Assembly (NCBI GenBank): GCA_033391075.1
Contig: JAWPMV010000001.1
Location: 4,836,001-4,900,000 of the forward strand
Source: Bacteroidia bacterium
GTDB taxonomy: Bacteria > Bacteroidota > Bacteroidia > J057
Reading direction: 5' to 3'
Length of the DNA: 64,000 bases
Of the stretch, positions 45,143-54,497 are shown in pieces (the stretch's first letter is position 1; each line of letters begins with the position of its first letter). Under the pieces are notes generated by a model. The model was not told the DNA's origin. It made no database searches and saw only the letters and a list, made by a program, of their open reading frames with translations. The position numbers and the translations under genes were made by a program.

Positions 45143-45144
45143 TC

Positions 45145-45558
45145 TTAATAGCTAATTTTTTTGCGATTCTTTTTGACCTCGCTTCTCTTCTTCTTATTCT
45201 TTTTAATCTTTTCTTTGGCAGATCTGCTCATTTTGGTGGGAATGCGTTTCTTCTTCTTTTTTGTCGCTTTTTCGATGAGTTCATGCAATCTCTCCACAGC
45301 TTCCTCTCGATTTCTGGATTGACTTCTGTTCGAAGCAACCAGGAGCATGATTACTCCATCTTTGCCGATACGCTTATCTCTGTAATTTTTGAGCTTGTGC
45401 TTCTGGTAGGCATTCAGGCTAGTGCTTTTCTCTATGTCAAAACTCAATCGAACCGCAGAGGAAACTTTATTCACATGCTGACCTCCCGGCCCTGAAGCTA
45501 GTTGGAATTTGATCTCATATTCATTGGCAGGGATCGATATGTTTTCTGCTTTTGCCAT
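45145..45558 (-). CDS. arfB: Alternative ribosome-rescue peptidyl-tRNA hydrolase ArfB
   Basis: 137 residues, the usual length. It has the release-factor catalytic motif GGQ at 25-27 in ASGPGGQHVNKVSSAVRLSFD and a very basic C-terminal tail (KKKKKRIPTKMSRSAKEKIKKNKKKR region) that enters the empty mRNA channel. It frees stalled ribosomes that lack a stop codon. The short length and basic tail separate it from full release factors. Confidence 0.93.
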   Translation of the reverse strand: MAKAENISIPANEYEIKFQLASGPGGQHVNKVSSAVRLSFDIEKSTSLNAYQKHKLKNYRDKRIGKDGVIMLLVASNRSQSRNREEAVERLHELIEKATKKKKKRIPTKMSRSAKEKIKKNKKKRSEVKKNRKKISY

Positions 45559-45657
45559 AGATGACTGAGATACGCAAATAACGGGAATTTGTTTTTCTTT
45601 AATATTTGGATTGGCTCATAGCCGGGGAAAGAATTATCTTCATAAGAAAATATCCCT

Positions 45658-46299
45658 ATGGATACTTGCTGTAATACATCCTATCAGGCTACCTTTGATC
45701 ATAAAAGAGCTCAAAAGGAACTCAAAGCCTATGAGAAATCAGGAGTGAAGGCAAATTCACGTCCCTTGATGGAACTGATTAGTTCTTTGGACCTGAATGA
45801 AGCTTCCATGTTGGAAATTGGTGGCGGAATTGGTTCCCTGATTTTCGAATCATTTAAACTGGGTTTGTCAAAAGCCAATTATGTAGATATCTCTCAGGCC
45901 TACTCAGACACTTTTATTGCTGCATTGGAAGAGAAAGGCCTATCGGAGAAAGTAGAGCCAAGGCGCGGAGATTTTGTAGACTTATCCCAGGAAATTTCTC
46001 AGGTAGATCTGGTGGTATTGGATAAGGTGATTTGTTGCTATGAGAACTATGCAGAATTGATCAGAGCCTCTACATCGAAAAGCAGAAAGTGGTATGCCAT
46101 TACCATCCCCAGAGATAAGTGGTGGGTAAAAATGGTCCATGGCTTTGACAATATCCTCCGCAATCTCAAAAAGAATCCCTTTCAAAGTTTCATCCATGAT
46201 CATGAGGATATATTTGAGGTATTGGAAAAAGAAGGCTTTAGCATTCGAAAAGAAACAAAACGACGGGAGTGGCAAAGCTTCCTCCTGGAAAGAATATAA
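45658..46299 (+). CDS. Class I SAM-dependent methyltransferase
   Basis: 213 residues. Motif I is MLEIGGGIGSLIFE (51-64), followed by ANYVDISQAYSDT as the acidic motif II, and VDLVVLDKVICCYENY as the post-motif segment. The N-terminal CC pair (MDTCCNTSYQ) is unusual. It resembles the Mg-protoporphyrin methyltransferase/UbiE-like fold but is short and the substrate is unknown. The C-terminal LKKNPFQSFIHDHEDIFEVLEKEGF matches helices and the last strand of the fold. Confidence 0.8.
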   Translation: MDTCCNTSYQATFDHKRAQKELKAYEKSGVKANSRPLMELISSLDLNEASMLEIGGGIGSLIFESFKLGLSKANYVDISQAYSDTFIAALEEKGLSEKVEPRRGDFVDLSQEISQVDLVVLDKVICCYENYAELIRASTSKSRKWYAITIPRDKWWVKMVHGFDNILRNLKKNPFQSFIHDHEDIFEVLEKEGFSIRKETKRREWQSFLLERI

Positions 46300-46318
46300 T
46301 GTTTAACTCTATTCACAC

Positions 46319-47614
46319 ATGAGATTTTTACTACTACTATTACTAATCCTGGGGCCTTATAGCCTGGGGGCTCAAACTTCCACCCTTCAGGATCCCTCTT
46401 CCCTGCTCAATGCGAGAAATCCAGAAGCTGAAGGTATGTCTTCAGAACGCCTCGCCAGACTGGATAAGATGTTTGAGGAAGCTATCGAAAAGCAGGAAAT
46501 TCCAGGTGCAGTTGCGCTCATCGCAAGAAATGGGAAGATCGTTTATCACAAATCTTTTGGGATGGTGGATAATGAAGCCGGAAGGAAAGCAAAAAATAAT
46601 GACATCTTTCGCATTGCCTCTCAAACAAAAGCCATTACCTCAACTGCCGTTATGATGTTGTGGGAAGAAGGCCACTTCCGTTTGGACGATCCCATTTCAA
46701 AATGGATTCCAGAGTTTAAAAATCCCAAAGTCCTCAAAAACTACAATTACACCAATAAGAGCTACACCACCGAGCCCGCTAAAAGCGAGATTACGATTCG
46801 CCAATTGCTCAACCATACCTCAGGCATTGGATATGGAGTCATCGATGCGGACGAGAGGATAAAACTTATTTATGAGAAAGCAGGAATTACTGACCTCTAC
46901 ACAACAGAAGATATTAGCATTGAGCAAAGCGTAAAGAAGTTGGCAAAACTTCCTTTACATCATCATCCGGGTGAAAACTTTGTCTACAGTGAAGGCCTGG
47001 ATGTACTGGGTTATTTCATTGAGATTGTATCCGGCATGAGTTTCTCTGAATTCCTCGAAAGCAGATTATTCAAACCTTTGGGAATGAATGACACCTATTT
47101 TTATCTCCCCGATAGCAAAGCCGATCGTTTGGTAAAAGTTCAGCATAAGCGAGAAGGCCAATGGAAAAACTTCCCGGTTACCTTTTATGATCCGGCCTAT
47201 CCTATCAAAGGTGCCAAACGATTTTATTCGGGAGGTGCAGGCCTGAGTAGTACGGCAAAGGATTATGCAAGCTTCCTCCAAATGTACCTCAATGGGGGCC
47301 ATCTCAATGGAGTCCGCATTCTCAGCAGAACCACCGTCAATTCCATTATGGGAAATTCTCTGGGAGACTTAAAAGTATGGGGAGGCAATGGTTCGCATTA
47401 TGGATTGGCATTTGGAGTTGTCAATAAGATTGGAGAGACACAAGGAGGCAATGGAAGTGAAGGCACCTTTAGTTGGGGCGGCTATTTCAACACCCAATAC
47501 TTTGCTGATCCTAAAGAGAATGTTATCGGTGTGCTGATGAAGCAAACCCAACAAAGCGTAGATAATACCGGCTGGAAATTCAGGCAAATGGTATTTACGG
47601 CCATAGATGACTGA
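46319..47614 (+). CDS. Secreted serine hydrolase, class C beta-lactamase-like
   Basis: 431 residues with a Sec signal (MRFLLLLLLI, cleavage after LGAQ). SxxK is S101-Q-T-K104 in IASQTKAITSTAVMML. The second motif is YSE in FVYSEGLDVLGYF, where many relatives have YxN. The third region is near GNGSEGTFSWGGYFNTQYFADP. The family includes D-aminopeptidases, esterases and beta-lactamases. It is followed, after a hairpin, by an amidohydrolase and a gamma-glutamyltransferase, so a peptide- or amide-catabolising group is plausible. Confidence 0.9.
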   Translation: MRFLLLLLLILGPYSLGAQTSTLQDPSSLLNARNPEAEGMSSERLARLDKMFEEAIEKQEIPGAVALIARNGKIVYHKSFGMVDNEAGRKAKNNDIFRIASQTKAITSTAVMMLWEEGHFRLDDPISKWIPEFKNPKVLKNYNYTNKSYTTEPAKSEITIRQLLNHTSGIGYGVIDADERIKLIYEKAGITDLYTTEDISIEQSVKKLAKLPLHHHPGENFVYSEGLDVLGYFIEIVSGMSFSEFLESRLFKPLGMNDTYFYLPDSKADRLVKVQHKREGQWKNFPVTFYDPAYPIKGAKRFYSGGAGLSSTAKDYASFLQMYLNGGHLNGVRILSRTTVNSIMGNSLGDLKVWGGNGSHYGLAFGVVNKIGETQGGNGSEGTFSWGGYFNTQYFADPKENVIGVLMKQTQQSVDNTGWKFRQMVFTAIDD

Positions 47615-47623
47615 GCTTCCTGG

Positions 47624-47690
47624 AACTCACCCCCAGCTTAATAAGCCTTTCCCATCTCTTTAAAAGAGAGGGGGACCGAGGGGGTGAGTT
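47624..47690. repeat. Intergenic palindrome, ACTCACCCCC type
   Basis: AACTCACCCCC (47624-47634) pairs exactly with GGGGGTGAGTT (47680-47690). An inner CTCTTT/AAAGAG pairing lies at about 47655-47668. It fills the spacer between the serine hydrolase and amidohydrolase genes; both are on the plus strand. Confidence 0.7.
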
Positions 47691-47727
47691 GACCAAACAC
47701 AAATGATTCATTTATGACTTTACTCTT

Positions 47728-48951
47728 ATGAAAGCAAACATCAAATACATAATCATCAGCCTTCTACTCTTAGGAGGGCAGAATCTTTTAGCCCAAAACC
47801 TCATTTTTAATAATGTCTCACTAGTAGACGGACTTTCTTCAACTGCTCAACCCAATATGAGCCTCAAAGTGCAGGATGGGAAAATAGTTTCTATCCAGTC
47901 CGGAAAAATGGATGATGAAGAGGGATTTACCCTCATTGATCTGAGAGGCAAATATATGATGCCCGGCATGATAGATTCCCATGTCCATTTGAGAAATTTC
48001 TCGGCTGCAAAGACAGCTCTATATTCCGGCGTTACTACCGTTCGTAGTATGGGCGTATCTCATTTTATGGATGTAGGGATGCGGGAGTTGGCGAAAGAAG
48101 GTGCGATAGAATCGCCGGAAGTTTTGGCTGCAGGCTATCATGTAAGGCCCACAATGGCAGATGGATTTTATATGGATAGACCTGATTTGGCATATTTGAA
48201 AAAAGACGGCATACATGGAATCAAAGTTATCAGTTTGACAGGACAGGCCATGATCGATAGAAAGGTGGATTGGATCAAGACCAATGCCACAGCCCGTGCA
48301 GGTCTCCCTAATACAGATCCACGTGAGCCCTATTTTGATGTGGATGAATTGAAAGCTTTGGTAGAGACCGGCCAAAAAGCAGGTGTACCTGTTGCCGCTC
48401 ATGCTCATGGAGATGAAGGGGGTTTTGCGGCGGTTGCAGCTGGAGTAAAAAGCATAGAACATGGAACCTATCTAAGTCCCAAAACGCTGGATTTAATGAA
48501 AGAAAAAGGGACCTATCTGGTTCCTACCATTGCCATTGTTTCTGACCTCAAAGAACCGGGAGGAGACTATGATATCCCCTTGCTGGCTGTCAGAGGCCGT
48601 CATATGCTACCACGAATCAGAGAGACAGCTAAAATGGCCTATGAGAAAGGAGTAAAGATCATTGCGGCTACGGATACGGGATATGATCCCAATAGTGTTA
48701 TGAGGCTGGGGCTTGAACTGGAAGAATTTGTAGCCCTGGGAATGAGTCCTTTCGAAGCAATCCAGGCAGCAACTTCTAAAGCCGCTAAATTTCTCGAAGT
48801 CGATGACCATACAGGTAGTATCCAAAAAGGCCTGGAGGCAGATCTTTTAATCATGGAAAACAATCCACTGGAAAATATTGGAGCCATTCATGACCCCTTG
48901 ATGGTGGTGAACAATGGCAAGATCGTTGTAGACCGAATTTTTACTAAATAA
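47728..48951 (+). CDS. Secreted metal-dependent amidohydrolase
   Basis: 407 residues with a Sec signal (MKANIKYIIISLLLLGG, cleavage after LLAQ). The TIM-barrel amidohydrolase pattern is clear: HxH in IDSHVHLRN, a Lys at the carbamate position in GIKVISLTGQ, AAHAHGDEG, SIEHGTYLS and the catalytic Asp in IIAATDTGYDPN. Members of this imidazolonepropionase/prolidase-like group cleave cyclic amides or dipeptides. The next gene starts 14 nt downstream. Confidence 0.9.
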   Translation: MKANIKYIIISLLLLGGQNLLAQNLIFNNVSLVDGLSSTAQPNMSLKVQDGKIVSIQSGKMDDEEGFTLIDLRGKYMMPGMIDSHVHLRNFSAAKTALYSGVTTVRSMGVSHFMDVGMRELAKEGAIESPEVLAAGYHVRPTMADGFYMDRPDLAYLKKDGIHGIKVISLTGQAMIDRKVDWIKTNATARAGLPNTDPREPYFDVDELKALVETGQKAGVPVAAHAHGDEGGFAAVAAGVKSIEHGTYLSPKTLDLMKEKGTYLVPTIAIVSDLKEPGGDYDIPLLAVRGRHMLPRIRETAKMAYEKGVKIIAATDTGYDPNSVMRLGLELEEFVALGMSPFEAIQAATSKAAKFLEVDDHTGSIQKGLEADLLIMENNPLENIGAIHDPLMVVNNGKIVVDRIFTK

Positions 48952-48965
48952 AGAACCTATATCCA

Positions 48966-50816
48966 ATGAGAGCTATTCTAATCACGCTATTAGTTTCATT
49001 GCTCCTTCCCGGGAGTCTTTTCAGCCAAAGAACTCAAAAACCCGTTCTCCATGCGAAGCATTGGTTAGCCATTACAGGAAAGCCTTTAGGAGCCAGTGCG
49101 GGAGCCAAAATATTCAATGATGGCGGAAATGCTGTCGATGCAGCCTGTGCCATGCTAGGAGCGACAGCGACTATGTGGGATGTATTGAGTTGGGGAGGAG
49201 AAACCCAGGCCCTGATTTATAATCCGAAAACCAAAAAGGTAATAGGAATAAATGCTTTGGGAGTTGCTCCTTCAGGTGCTACTCCTGAGTTTTTCCTGGA
49301 AAAGGATATGAAGTATCCTCCGGCCTTTGGTCCGCTTGCAGCAGTAACCCCCGGAACGCCCGGAGGCCTGATGACTATGTTGGCCGAGTATGGTACGATG
49401 AGCCTGAAAGAAATTCTGGCACCGGCCATGGAAATGGCAGAAGGCTATCCCATCGAAGGGCAAACGGCCGACAATATCGAAAGGAACAAGGAGCGCATCA
49501 AAGAGTGGCCCTATTCAAAAAAGGTATTTCTTACGCATTTGGGAGAAGAAAGAGAAGCTCCGAATGCTGGAGAAATTTTCGTCCAAAAAGATCTACTAAA
49601 TACTTTGCAAAAACTGGTAGATGCGGAAGCAGATGCACTCAAAAAAGGTAAATCTCGCAAAGAAGCCATCTATGCAGCTTACAATCGTTTTTACAAGGGA
49701 GATATAGCGGAGGAATTGGTGAGGGGGACACAAGAACAAGGTGGGCTTATCACAAAAGAAGATCTTGCAAATTGGAAGGTATATATCGAAGAGCCGGATA
49801 TGACGACTTATAAGGGAATCGAAGTATATAAGCTCACCTCCTGGGTGCAAGGCCCTGTATTGCTCCAGGCCCTAAATATGGTTGAGCAACTGGATATGTC
49901 TTGTATGGACTATAATACAGCTCGCTATGTACATGCCTTGTATCAGGTCATGAATATGAGTTTTGCGGATAGAGATTTTTATTATGGAGATCCTTACTAC
50001 GCTCCGGCAGAACCGATGAAAGGACTTTTGTCGAAAGAATATGCAAAAGAACGGGTGGAGCAGATCAATTGGGAGAAAAATGAGAAAGATGTAAAGCCCG
50101 GTGATCCTTATAAATTTCAGGAAGGTGAGAATCCTTATCTCGATTACCTCAAAGATTGGAACAATGACATTTCCGATTTGGGTCCCATCCGTTTTCAGGA
50201 AAATCAGGAATTCCCGCAGGATGAATCCTTTTATTATGGCACAACTTCGATTCAGGCTGCCGATGAAGAAGGCTGGGTCGTTTCGATTACGCCGAGTGGA
50301 GGCTGGGTTCCTGCTACCATTGCCGGAAATACGGGAGTCGGTTTGAGTCAGCGTATGCAAAGCTTTGTGTTGAAGAAAGAAGAGAATCCCTATAATGTAG
50401 TTGAGCCCGGCAAAAGACCGCGAGCTACTCTTACCCCCAGTATGGCTTTGAAAGACGGCAAGCCGTATATCTCATTTGCGGTACAGGGCGGAGATAGCCA
50501 GGATCAAAACCAATTGCAATTCTTTCTCAATATGGTGGAGTTCGATATGAATGTACAGGAAGCTGTAGAAGCCGCCAATATCAACAGCTTTCAAATGCGA
50601 GGATCATTTGGTGCGCATCCGATCCGACCCGGCGTGATGCTTATTCACGAATCTACTCCTCCCTGGACAAGAAAAAAGCTTAGAGAAATGGGCTACAAAC
50701 TTGAAGTCCAGCCCAGAACTTCTGGCCCTATCAATGCCATCTTTTTCGACTGGCTGAATGGATCGATGTGGGGTGGCTCCAGCAATCATGGTGAGGATTA
50801 TGGGATTGGGTGGTAG
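48966..50816 (+). CDS. Gamma-glutamyltransferase family protein
   Basis: 616 residues with a Sec signal (MRAILITLLVSLLLPGSLFSQ). The Ntn-hydrolase precursor layout is present: a large-subunit part with GGNAVDAACAMLGATATMWDVLSWGGE and PAFGPLAAVTPGTPGGL, and a small subunit beginning at the nucleophile Thr in YYGTTSIQAADEEGW (Thr426 or Thr427), then GNTGVGLSQRMQSF and PRATLTPSMALKDGKP. The protein self-cleaves before the Thr and transfers or hydrolyses gamma-glutamyl or related acyl groups outside the cell. It is co-directional and nearly adjacent to the amidohydrolase. Confidence 0.9.
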   Translation: MRAILITLLVSLLLPGSLFSQRTQKPVLHAKHWLAITGKPLGASAGAKIFNDGGNAVDAACAMLGATATMWDVLSWGGETQALIYNPKTKKVIGINALGVAPSGATPEFFLEKDMKYPPAFGPLAAVTPGTPGGLMTMLAEYGTMSLKEILAPAMEMAEGYPIEGQTADNIERNKERIKEWPYSKKVFLTHLGEEREAPNAGEIFVQKDLLNTLQKLVDAEADALKKGKSRKEAIYAAYNRFYKGDIAEELVRGTQEQGGLITKEDLANWKVYIEEPDMTTYKGIEVYKLTSWVQGPVLLQALNMVEQLDMSCMDYNTARYVHALYQVMNMSFADRDFYYGDPYYAPAEPMKGLLSKEYAKERVEQINWEKNEKDVKPGDPYKFQEGENPYLDYLKDWNNDISDLGPIRFQENQEFPQDESFYYGTTSIQAADEEGWVVSITPSGGWVPATIAGNTGVGLSQRMQSFVLKKEENPYNVVEPGKRPRATLTPSMALKDGKPYISFAVQGGDSQDQNQLQFFLNMVEFDMNVQEAVEAANINSFQMRGSFGAHPIRPGVMLIHESTPPWTRKKLREMGYKLEVQPRTSGPINAIFFDWLNGSMWGGSSNHGEDYGIGW

Positions 50817-50843
50817 TGGCAAACAGGTGTTATGATTTATTGA

Positions 50844-50867
50844 GGGGCAGCTTATAAGCTGCCCCTA
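50844..50867 (+). terminator. Perfect 24-bp palindrome after the gamma-glutamyltransferase gene
   Basis: AGGGGCAGCTTATAAGCTGCCCCT is a perfect palindrome 27 nt after the stop, followed by ACTGTTTTC. It is a likely terminator, although the T-run is weak. Confidence 0.55.
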
Positions 50868-50913
50868 CTGTTTTCTTCACAGAAAATTATCTATAACACT
50901 ATCACTCCAACAC

Positions 50914-50949
50914 TTTTATTAGCCTTTCTTTTGAGAAAGGCTAATAAAA
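50914..50949. terminator. Strong bidirectional terminator
   Basis: A 16-bp perfect stem (50914-50929 with 50934-50949) around the loop TTTG, with A/T-rich ends on both sides. It lies between convergent genes and can serve both. Confidence 0.75.
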
Positions 50950-50978
50950 AAAGCCCGGACAAATCGCCCGAGCTTTTA
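50950..50978 (-). terminator. Terminator of the M43 protease operon
   Basis: Read on the minus strand, AGCTCGGG pairs with CCGGGCT around an 8-nt loop and runs directly into a T-run. It lies 21 nt after the M43 protease stop. Confidence 0.75.
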
Positions 50979-50998
50979 TTTAGTGAATATAGCAATGC

Positions 50999-52447
50999 CT
51001 ACTCAATAGGCTTATTCGTCTCAATCAGTCTATTCGGATCCATCACCTTCTTTTTCCCTTTGAGGATATTGCTAGGAGTTGGAATAAAGAGTCCGTGTTC
51101 AATCACCAGACGTATCCTTTCTCTTTGTCCATATGTATAAACACGCTCGCTGCCTCCGTAATCCATCAAATTATCCTTGGAAAAGGAATTACCCAGGCAA
51201 TCTTCCGTAACATTCAGGAAGGCTCCATTGGGATTGTTGTAGGCATAGGTATCAGTAACATAATCCCCGTCCAGACTACAACCTACTTCAAACATATGAT
51301 GCAGCCCCAAAAGGTGTCCCAATTCATGTGCAAGCGTTCCCACTGACATTCCTCCTCCATTTGGATTTAGGAAGACCCGATTATAAATAGGATCATTAGG
51401 TTCTGTATCTACAGAAGGAGCTCCCGGTAAATCTACCCCTAATAAAGTTGCCAGTTGAGCATTACCTGCAAAAGACCATCCATTGCCCGATCCCACAAAA
51501 ATGTTGATGTATTTATTGGGATTCCAGTAATTTTCTCTGGCCAATTGTTCCATGCGGCCGAGGGTTATGGTTCCATTTCCTGCCTCAATCACGTGAATAC
51601 CAGGTCCATCCAGGTTTTCTCCTGCCGGTGCAGTAGAAGCCATAGAGAATTTCACATAGGTATTGACCTTATTGGCATTATCTCCTGCTCTTAATACATC
51701 ATCCGGTGAAATACCTGTATTGGAAAATAGGCGGTTGGTAGCCGAAATGAGGCTGGGAGCCAAAGACTTGAAATTATCGGTATTGATGAAGTGGAAAACT
51801 ACAGGGAGATCAACTTCATCGAATTGTTTCTTCTCACGTACATACAATTTCTCGATGTTACTGGTCAGGCTTCCAAGTTTGAAGCTGAAATCGTATTCTC
51901 CTGCCTGATCAAACTGAAATCCTTCTTTTTTATCCTGAGCCACTCCGTCCAGCAACAACTTGATATCTTCATTCTGGGTCAGTTCAAACTCCTTCCCGTC
52001 AATAACCACCAACTGGCGAAAATCACCCGAGTAGGACCATGCATTATTGGTCAGGTAATTCACTCCATTATGTTGAAGCTTCAAACGTTCAACATCACTC
52101 TCATCAAAAGCCTCTACACGAAGAATGTTTGAGATAACTCCATTAGGAAGTACTCCTTTGATGGTATATCGCCCTTTATTAGCTGGGGCAAATATATTGT
52201 CTGCAAGGGTATCATTATTGGCGATATAGGTTACCGGCACATAACGAAGGGTATCAAAGAAGGTAGTTAATACTTCACTGCTCAATGAGATGGGCGCATC
52301 ATTGGCGACATAGAAATCCTTGTCAGCATAGATATTGAGATAGCGGGCAGAAAGATTCTCGTAGATGTCTTCCATTCCACGAGGATTTTGATTGTTGCAC
52401 GCAGCCAGCAGGAAAAGCGAGACGACTAGACTAAAATATTTTTTCAT
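50999..52447 (-). CDS. M43 (pappalysin-type) zinc metalloprotease, lipoprotein
   Basis: 482 residues. A signal with lipobox (LLAAC) predicts lipid anchoring. Residues about 20-210 are two or more beta-rich, Ig-like segments. The metzincin site HELGHLLGLHH starts at His374 and fits HExxHxxGxxH, and the MDYGG of the Met-turn lies near residue 440. Cys pairs typical of M43 (VGCSLDG, EDCLGNS) are present. It should cleave proteins or peptides at the cell surface. The gene starts 2 nt after the beta-barrel gene, so they form an operon. Confidence 0.9.
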   Translation of the reverse strand: MKKYFSLVVSLFLLAACNNQNPRGMEDIYENLSARYLNIYADKDFYVANDAPISLSSEVLTTFFDTLRYVPVTYIANNDTLADNIFAPANKGRYTIKGVLPNGVISNILRVEAFDESDVERLKLQHNGVNYLTNNAWSYSGDFRQLVVIDGKEFELTQNEDIKLLLDGVAQDKKEGFQFDQAGEYDFSFKLGSLTSNIEKLYVREKKQFDEVDLPVVFHFINTDNFKSLAPSLISATNRLFSNTGISPDDVLRAGDNANKVNTYVKFSMASTAPAGENLDGPGIHVIEAGNGTITLGRMEQLARENYWNPNKYINIFVGSGNGWSFAGNAQLATLLGVDLPGAPSVDTEPNDPIYNRVFLNPNGGGMSVGTLAHELGHLLGLHHMFEVGCSLDGDYVTDTYAYNNPNGAFLNVTEDCLGNSFSKDNLMDYGGSERVYTYGQRERIRLVIEHGLFIPTPSNILKGKKKVMDPNRLIETNKPIE

Positions 52448-52449
52448 CT

Positions 52450-53076
52450 TTAGAACATATAAGAGACTGTCAGAGAACTTCCTTTAGACTTGATTACTGC
52501 AGGTCCAATGAAGGCTTCAGCGACATTGTTTAGGGAATTGTAGAGATTTAGGTTGAGAATGTAGCGCTGGTACCGAAGGCCCAGCTGCAATTGCAAGCCA
52601 TAATTCAGGCTACTGAAAAGATCTTCTTCAAAAAATACATCATCTGGTGTCGAAGATACGCTTTCATTCAAATTATAAGCAGCATATCCTCCAATACCCG
52701 CTGAGACTTTAAATTTGTCAACATCAAAAGTATAAATGGCTGGAATGGCTGCCAGACGAAGGGCGTTGAAGCTCACTTTGGTTTCAACGCTTTGGGCATC
52801 ATCAGCAAAGGTTTCATTTGCTCCATAAATGCTGTATCCCAGATACAGACGGGACTCAAAGTTTCCATTTTGAACAAGAGGAAAATCAATGCCTGCTTCA
52901 AAGCCAAAAAGGGAACCAGAATCAAAAGGGAGGGAGGGAAATCCAGTGCGATAGAATGTAGACTGTGTGAGACCGGCATAAACACCGATCTTTGATACTT
53001 TTTCCTGTTCTTGATCTTGAGAGAAACTTAGGGAAACCAAAGACAGGAAAAGCACCGATAGGATTACTTTTTTCAT
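52450..53076 (-). CDS. Outer-membrane beta-barrel protein (porin-like family)
   Basis: 208 residues from the ATG at 53076; the open frame extends 12 codons upstream, but the signal peptide (MKKVILSVLFLSLVSLSFSQ) begins here. The mature part alternates hydrophobic and polar residues as an eight-stranded barrel (IGVYAGLTQSTFYRTGF, FGFEAGIDFPL, SRLYLGYSIYG, KVSAGIGGYAAYNL, LQLGLRYQRYILNLNLY), ending in the aromatic signature SLTVSYMF. This is the OmpA-like/PorT-like barrel type common in Bacteroidota. Its role is unknown; it shares an operon with the M43 protease. Confidence 0.85.
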   Translation of the reverse strand: MKKVILSVLFLSLVSLSFSQDQEQEKVSKIGVYAGLTQSTFYRTGFPSLPFDSGSLFGFEAGIDFPLVQNGNFESRLYLGYSIYGANETFADDAQSVETKVSFNALRLAAIPAIYTFDVDKFKVSAGIGGYAAYNLNESVSSTPDDVFFEEDLFSSLNYGLQLQLGLRYQRYILNLNLYNSLNNVAEAFIGPAVIKSKGSSLTVSYMF

Positions 53077-53385
53077 TCTTCGAAGATAATTGCTAGTTAG
53101 ATTAAGTTGCAAAAAAATTGTACGAATTTTCGTCCCTTAGGGGACAATCCAACATATAAATCAGGTTTTAGCGGGGAGTGCTTACTTAATAACTTTATGT
53201 AGTAGACAATGTTCTTTATGAATACCCGAACACTCGTTAGCCTAAATTTACGACCTTCAGTAATTCTTATCAATTTTTTAGCAATAAAGCATTCATTTTT
53301 TAGGGTTTCCAGACCAAAAAAAAGCCCCTCTTTGTTAAGAAAGGGACCAGTAAGTTTTTTCGCAACTGCCTTAAAAAGGCTGGAA
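53077..53385. other. Intergenic region with two hairpins
   Basis: 309 bp without a credible gene. A GTCCC-TTAG-GGGAC hairpin lies at 53132-53145, upstream of the beta-barrel operon. The terminator of the preceding minus-strand operon is at 53316-53346. The rest is AT-rich and should carry the beta-barrel promoter. Confidence 0.55.
53316..53346 (-). terminator. Terminator of the sigma-factor operon
   Basis: On the minus strand, TCCCTTTCTT and AAAGAGGGGC form an imperfect stem followed by eight Ts. It lies about 40 nt after the stop of the membrane protein gene. Confidence 0.55.
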
Positions 53386-53997
53386 TTATCCTTTTTCTAA
53401 TTCTTTAATCTCGGAAAGGAGTATTTCTGTATTTCCCATCTTTCTTCGGTAAAATCTCCCATACCATATCCCAACAGGAATGCCAATCAGGGCACATGCC
53501 CCCACCGTAATCCCCAGTAGCCAGCTACTCTCATACAAATCTACTCCAAATCCCGTCCATAGAATGATGGGCCAAATAGCGAGTAACAGAATCGCTCCCA
53601 ATACAATCTCCCATCTTCCAACCAGGCTGCGATAGTGTTGGAGTGCATAAAAACGTTTCTGGAGTTCCAGTACGGAGGCGCTTCTTTCGTCCAAGCGCTT
53701 GATCTTGCTGATCCTAAGCACCGCAAAATATATCAGGAAAGCTGCACTTCCAGCTGCGATAAATCCAGGCAAGCTAAACCTGAATTCATCAAGCAAAGCA
53801 AAAGATACTGCCCCTAAGTATATAACAAACATTGCAGTCAATATGCTACTTAATATTTCTGAGAAAAGGGGTCTGCTTAACTCCCTTTTTGCCTGGGTCA
53901 ATTTCAGTTCACGGAGCAGTTCTTCCTGCAACTTGAGGTTCTGCTCTAATTTTGTATTGTGTTGAGCCCAAAGGCTTTCCATTTTTTCTAAATCCAT
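53386..53997 (-). CDS. Membrane protein, putative sigma-factor partner
   Basis: 203 residues from the ATG at 53997. A GTG at 54006 overlaps the sigma-factor stop as GTGA and is the alternative start. The first 45 residues are charged and helical (MDLEKMESLWAQHNTKLEQNLKL), followed by two hydrophobic pairs (about 50-92 and 128-175). The layout, soluble N-terminus then membrane helices directly after an ECF sigma gene, suggests an anti-sigma-like partner, as with 1809-2117, but no known anti-sigma domain is seen. Confidence 0.78.
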   Translation of the reverse strand: MDLEKMESLWAQHNTKLEQNLKLQEELLRELKLTQAKRELSRPLFSEILSSILTAMFVIYLGAVSFALLDEFRFSLPGFIAAGSAAFLIYFAVLRISKIKRLDERSASVLELQKRFYALQHYRSLVGRWEIVLGAILLLAIWPIILWTGFGVDLYESSWLLGITVGACALIGIPVGIWYGRFYRRKMGNTEILLSEIKELEKG

Positions 53998-54002
53998 GAT
54001 CT

Positions 54003-54497
54003 TCACTTGAATAATTTTACACGATCTTTCAATTTCTTTTTGATACGGCTAATCTTGCTGGACACATTGGTTTCTGTAATGCCCAGAATCTCGGCGATCT
54101 CTTTTTGTTTGATCCCATCCAGATACAATAAGATCAAGGCCTTCTCATTGTCATTTAGCTGATTGATAAATCTATATAAGAGGCTTATTTGCTCTTCATA
54201 TGCTTCATCTTTCTCCTCGTTCTGAATGGATAAGAGCGAATGATCCCAAAAGCTCCGGTTTACTCTATGACGGGAATGGTTTCGGTAAAACATAATCGCT
54301 GTATTCAAAGCCACCTTATACATCCAGGTCGAAATCTTTACCCGCCCATCAAAACGCCCCATCGACTTCCACAGTTGCAAGAAGATTTCCTGCTCAAGGT
54401 CCTTTCTATCTGTTGGGTCCGAACAGTAGGAATGGCAGATCTTATAAATCAGGCTTCGATGCTGCTTAATGATTTCTATGAACGTTTCCTTTTCCAA
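54003..54497 (-). CDS. RNA polymerase sigma factor, ECF (sigma-70) family
   Basis: 164 residues. Region 2 runs from LIYKICHSYCSDPTDRKDLEQEIFLQLWKSM to ISTWMYKVALNTAIMFYRNHSR. Region 4 is a clear helix-turn-helix (LLYLDGIKQKEIAEILGITETNVSSKISRIKKKLKD). The start is the ATG at 54497. It is coupled to the downstream membrane protein gene and divergent from the giant repeat gene, with a 245-bp spacer. Confidence 0.92.
   Translation of the reverse strand: MEKETFIEIIKQHRSLIYKICHSYCSDPTDRKDLEQEIFLQLWKSMGRFDGRVKISTWMYKVALNTAIMFYRNHSRHRVNRSFWDHSLLSIQNEEKDEAYEEQISLLYRFINQLNDNEKALILLYLDGIKQKEIAEILGITETNVSSKISRIKKKLKDRVKLFK

Noticed and set aside
53209-53400. 63-codon plus-strand frame in the gap before the membrane protein gene
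   Set aside because: It runs through the terminator hairpin and into the 3' end of the minus-strand gene; composition is not coding-like.
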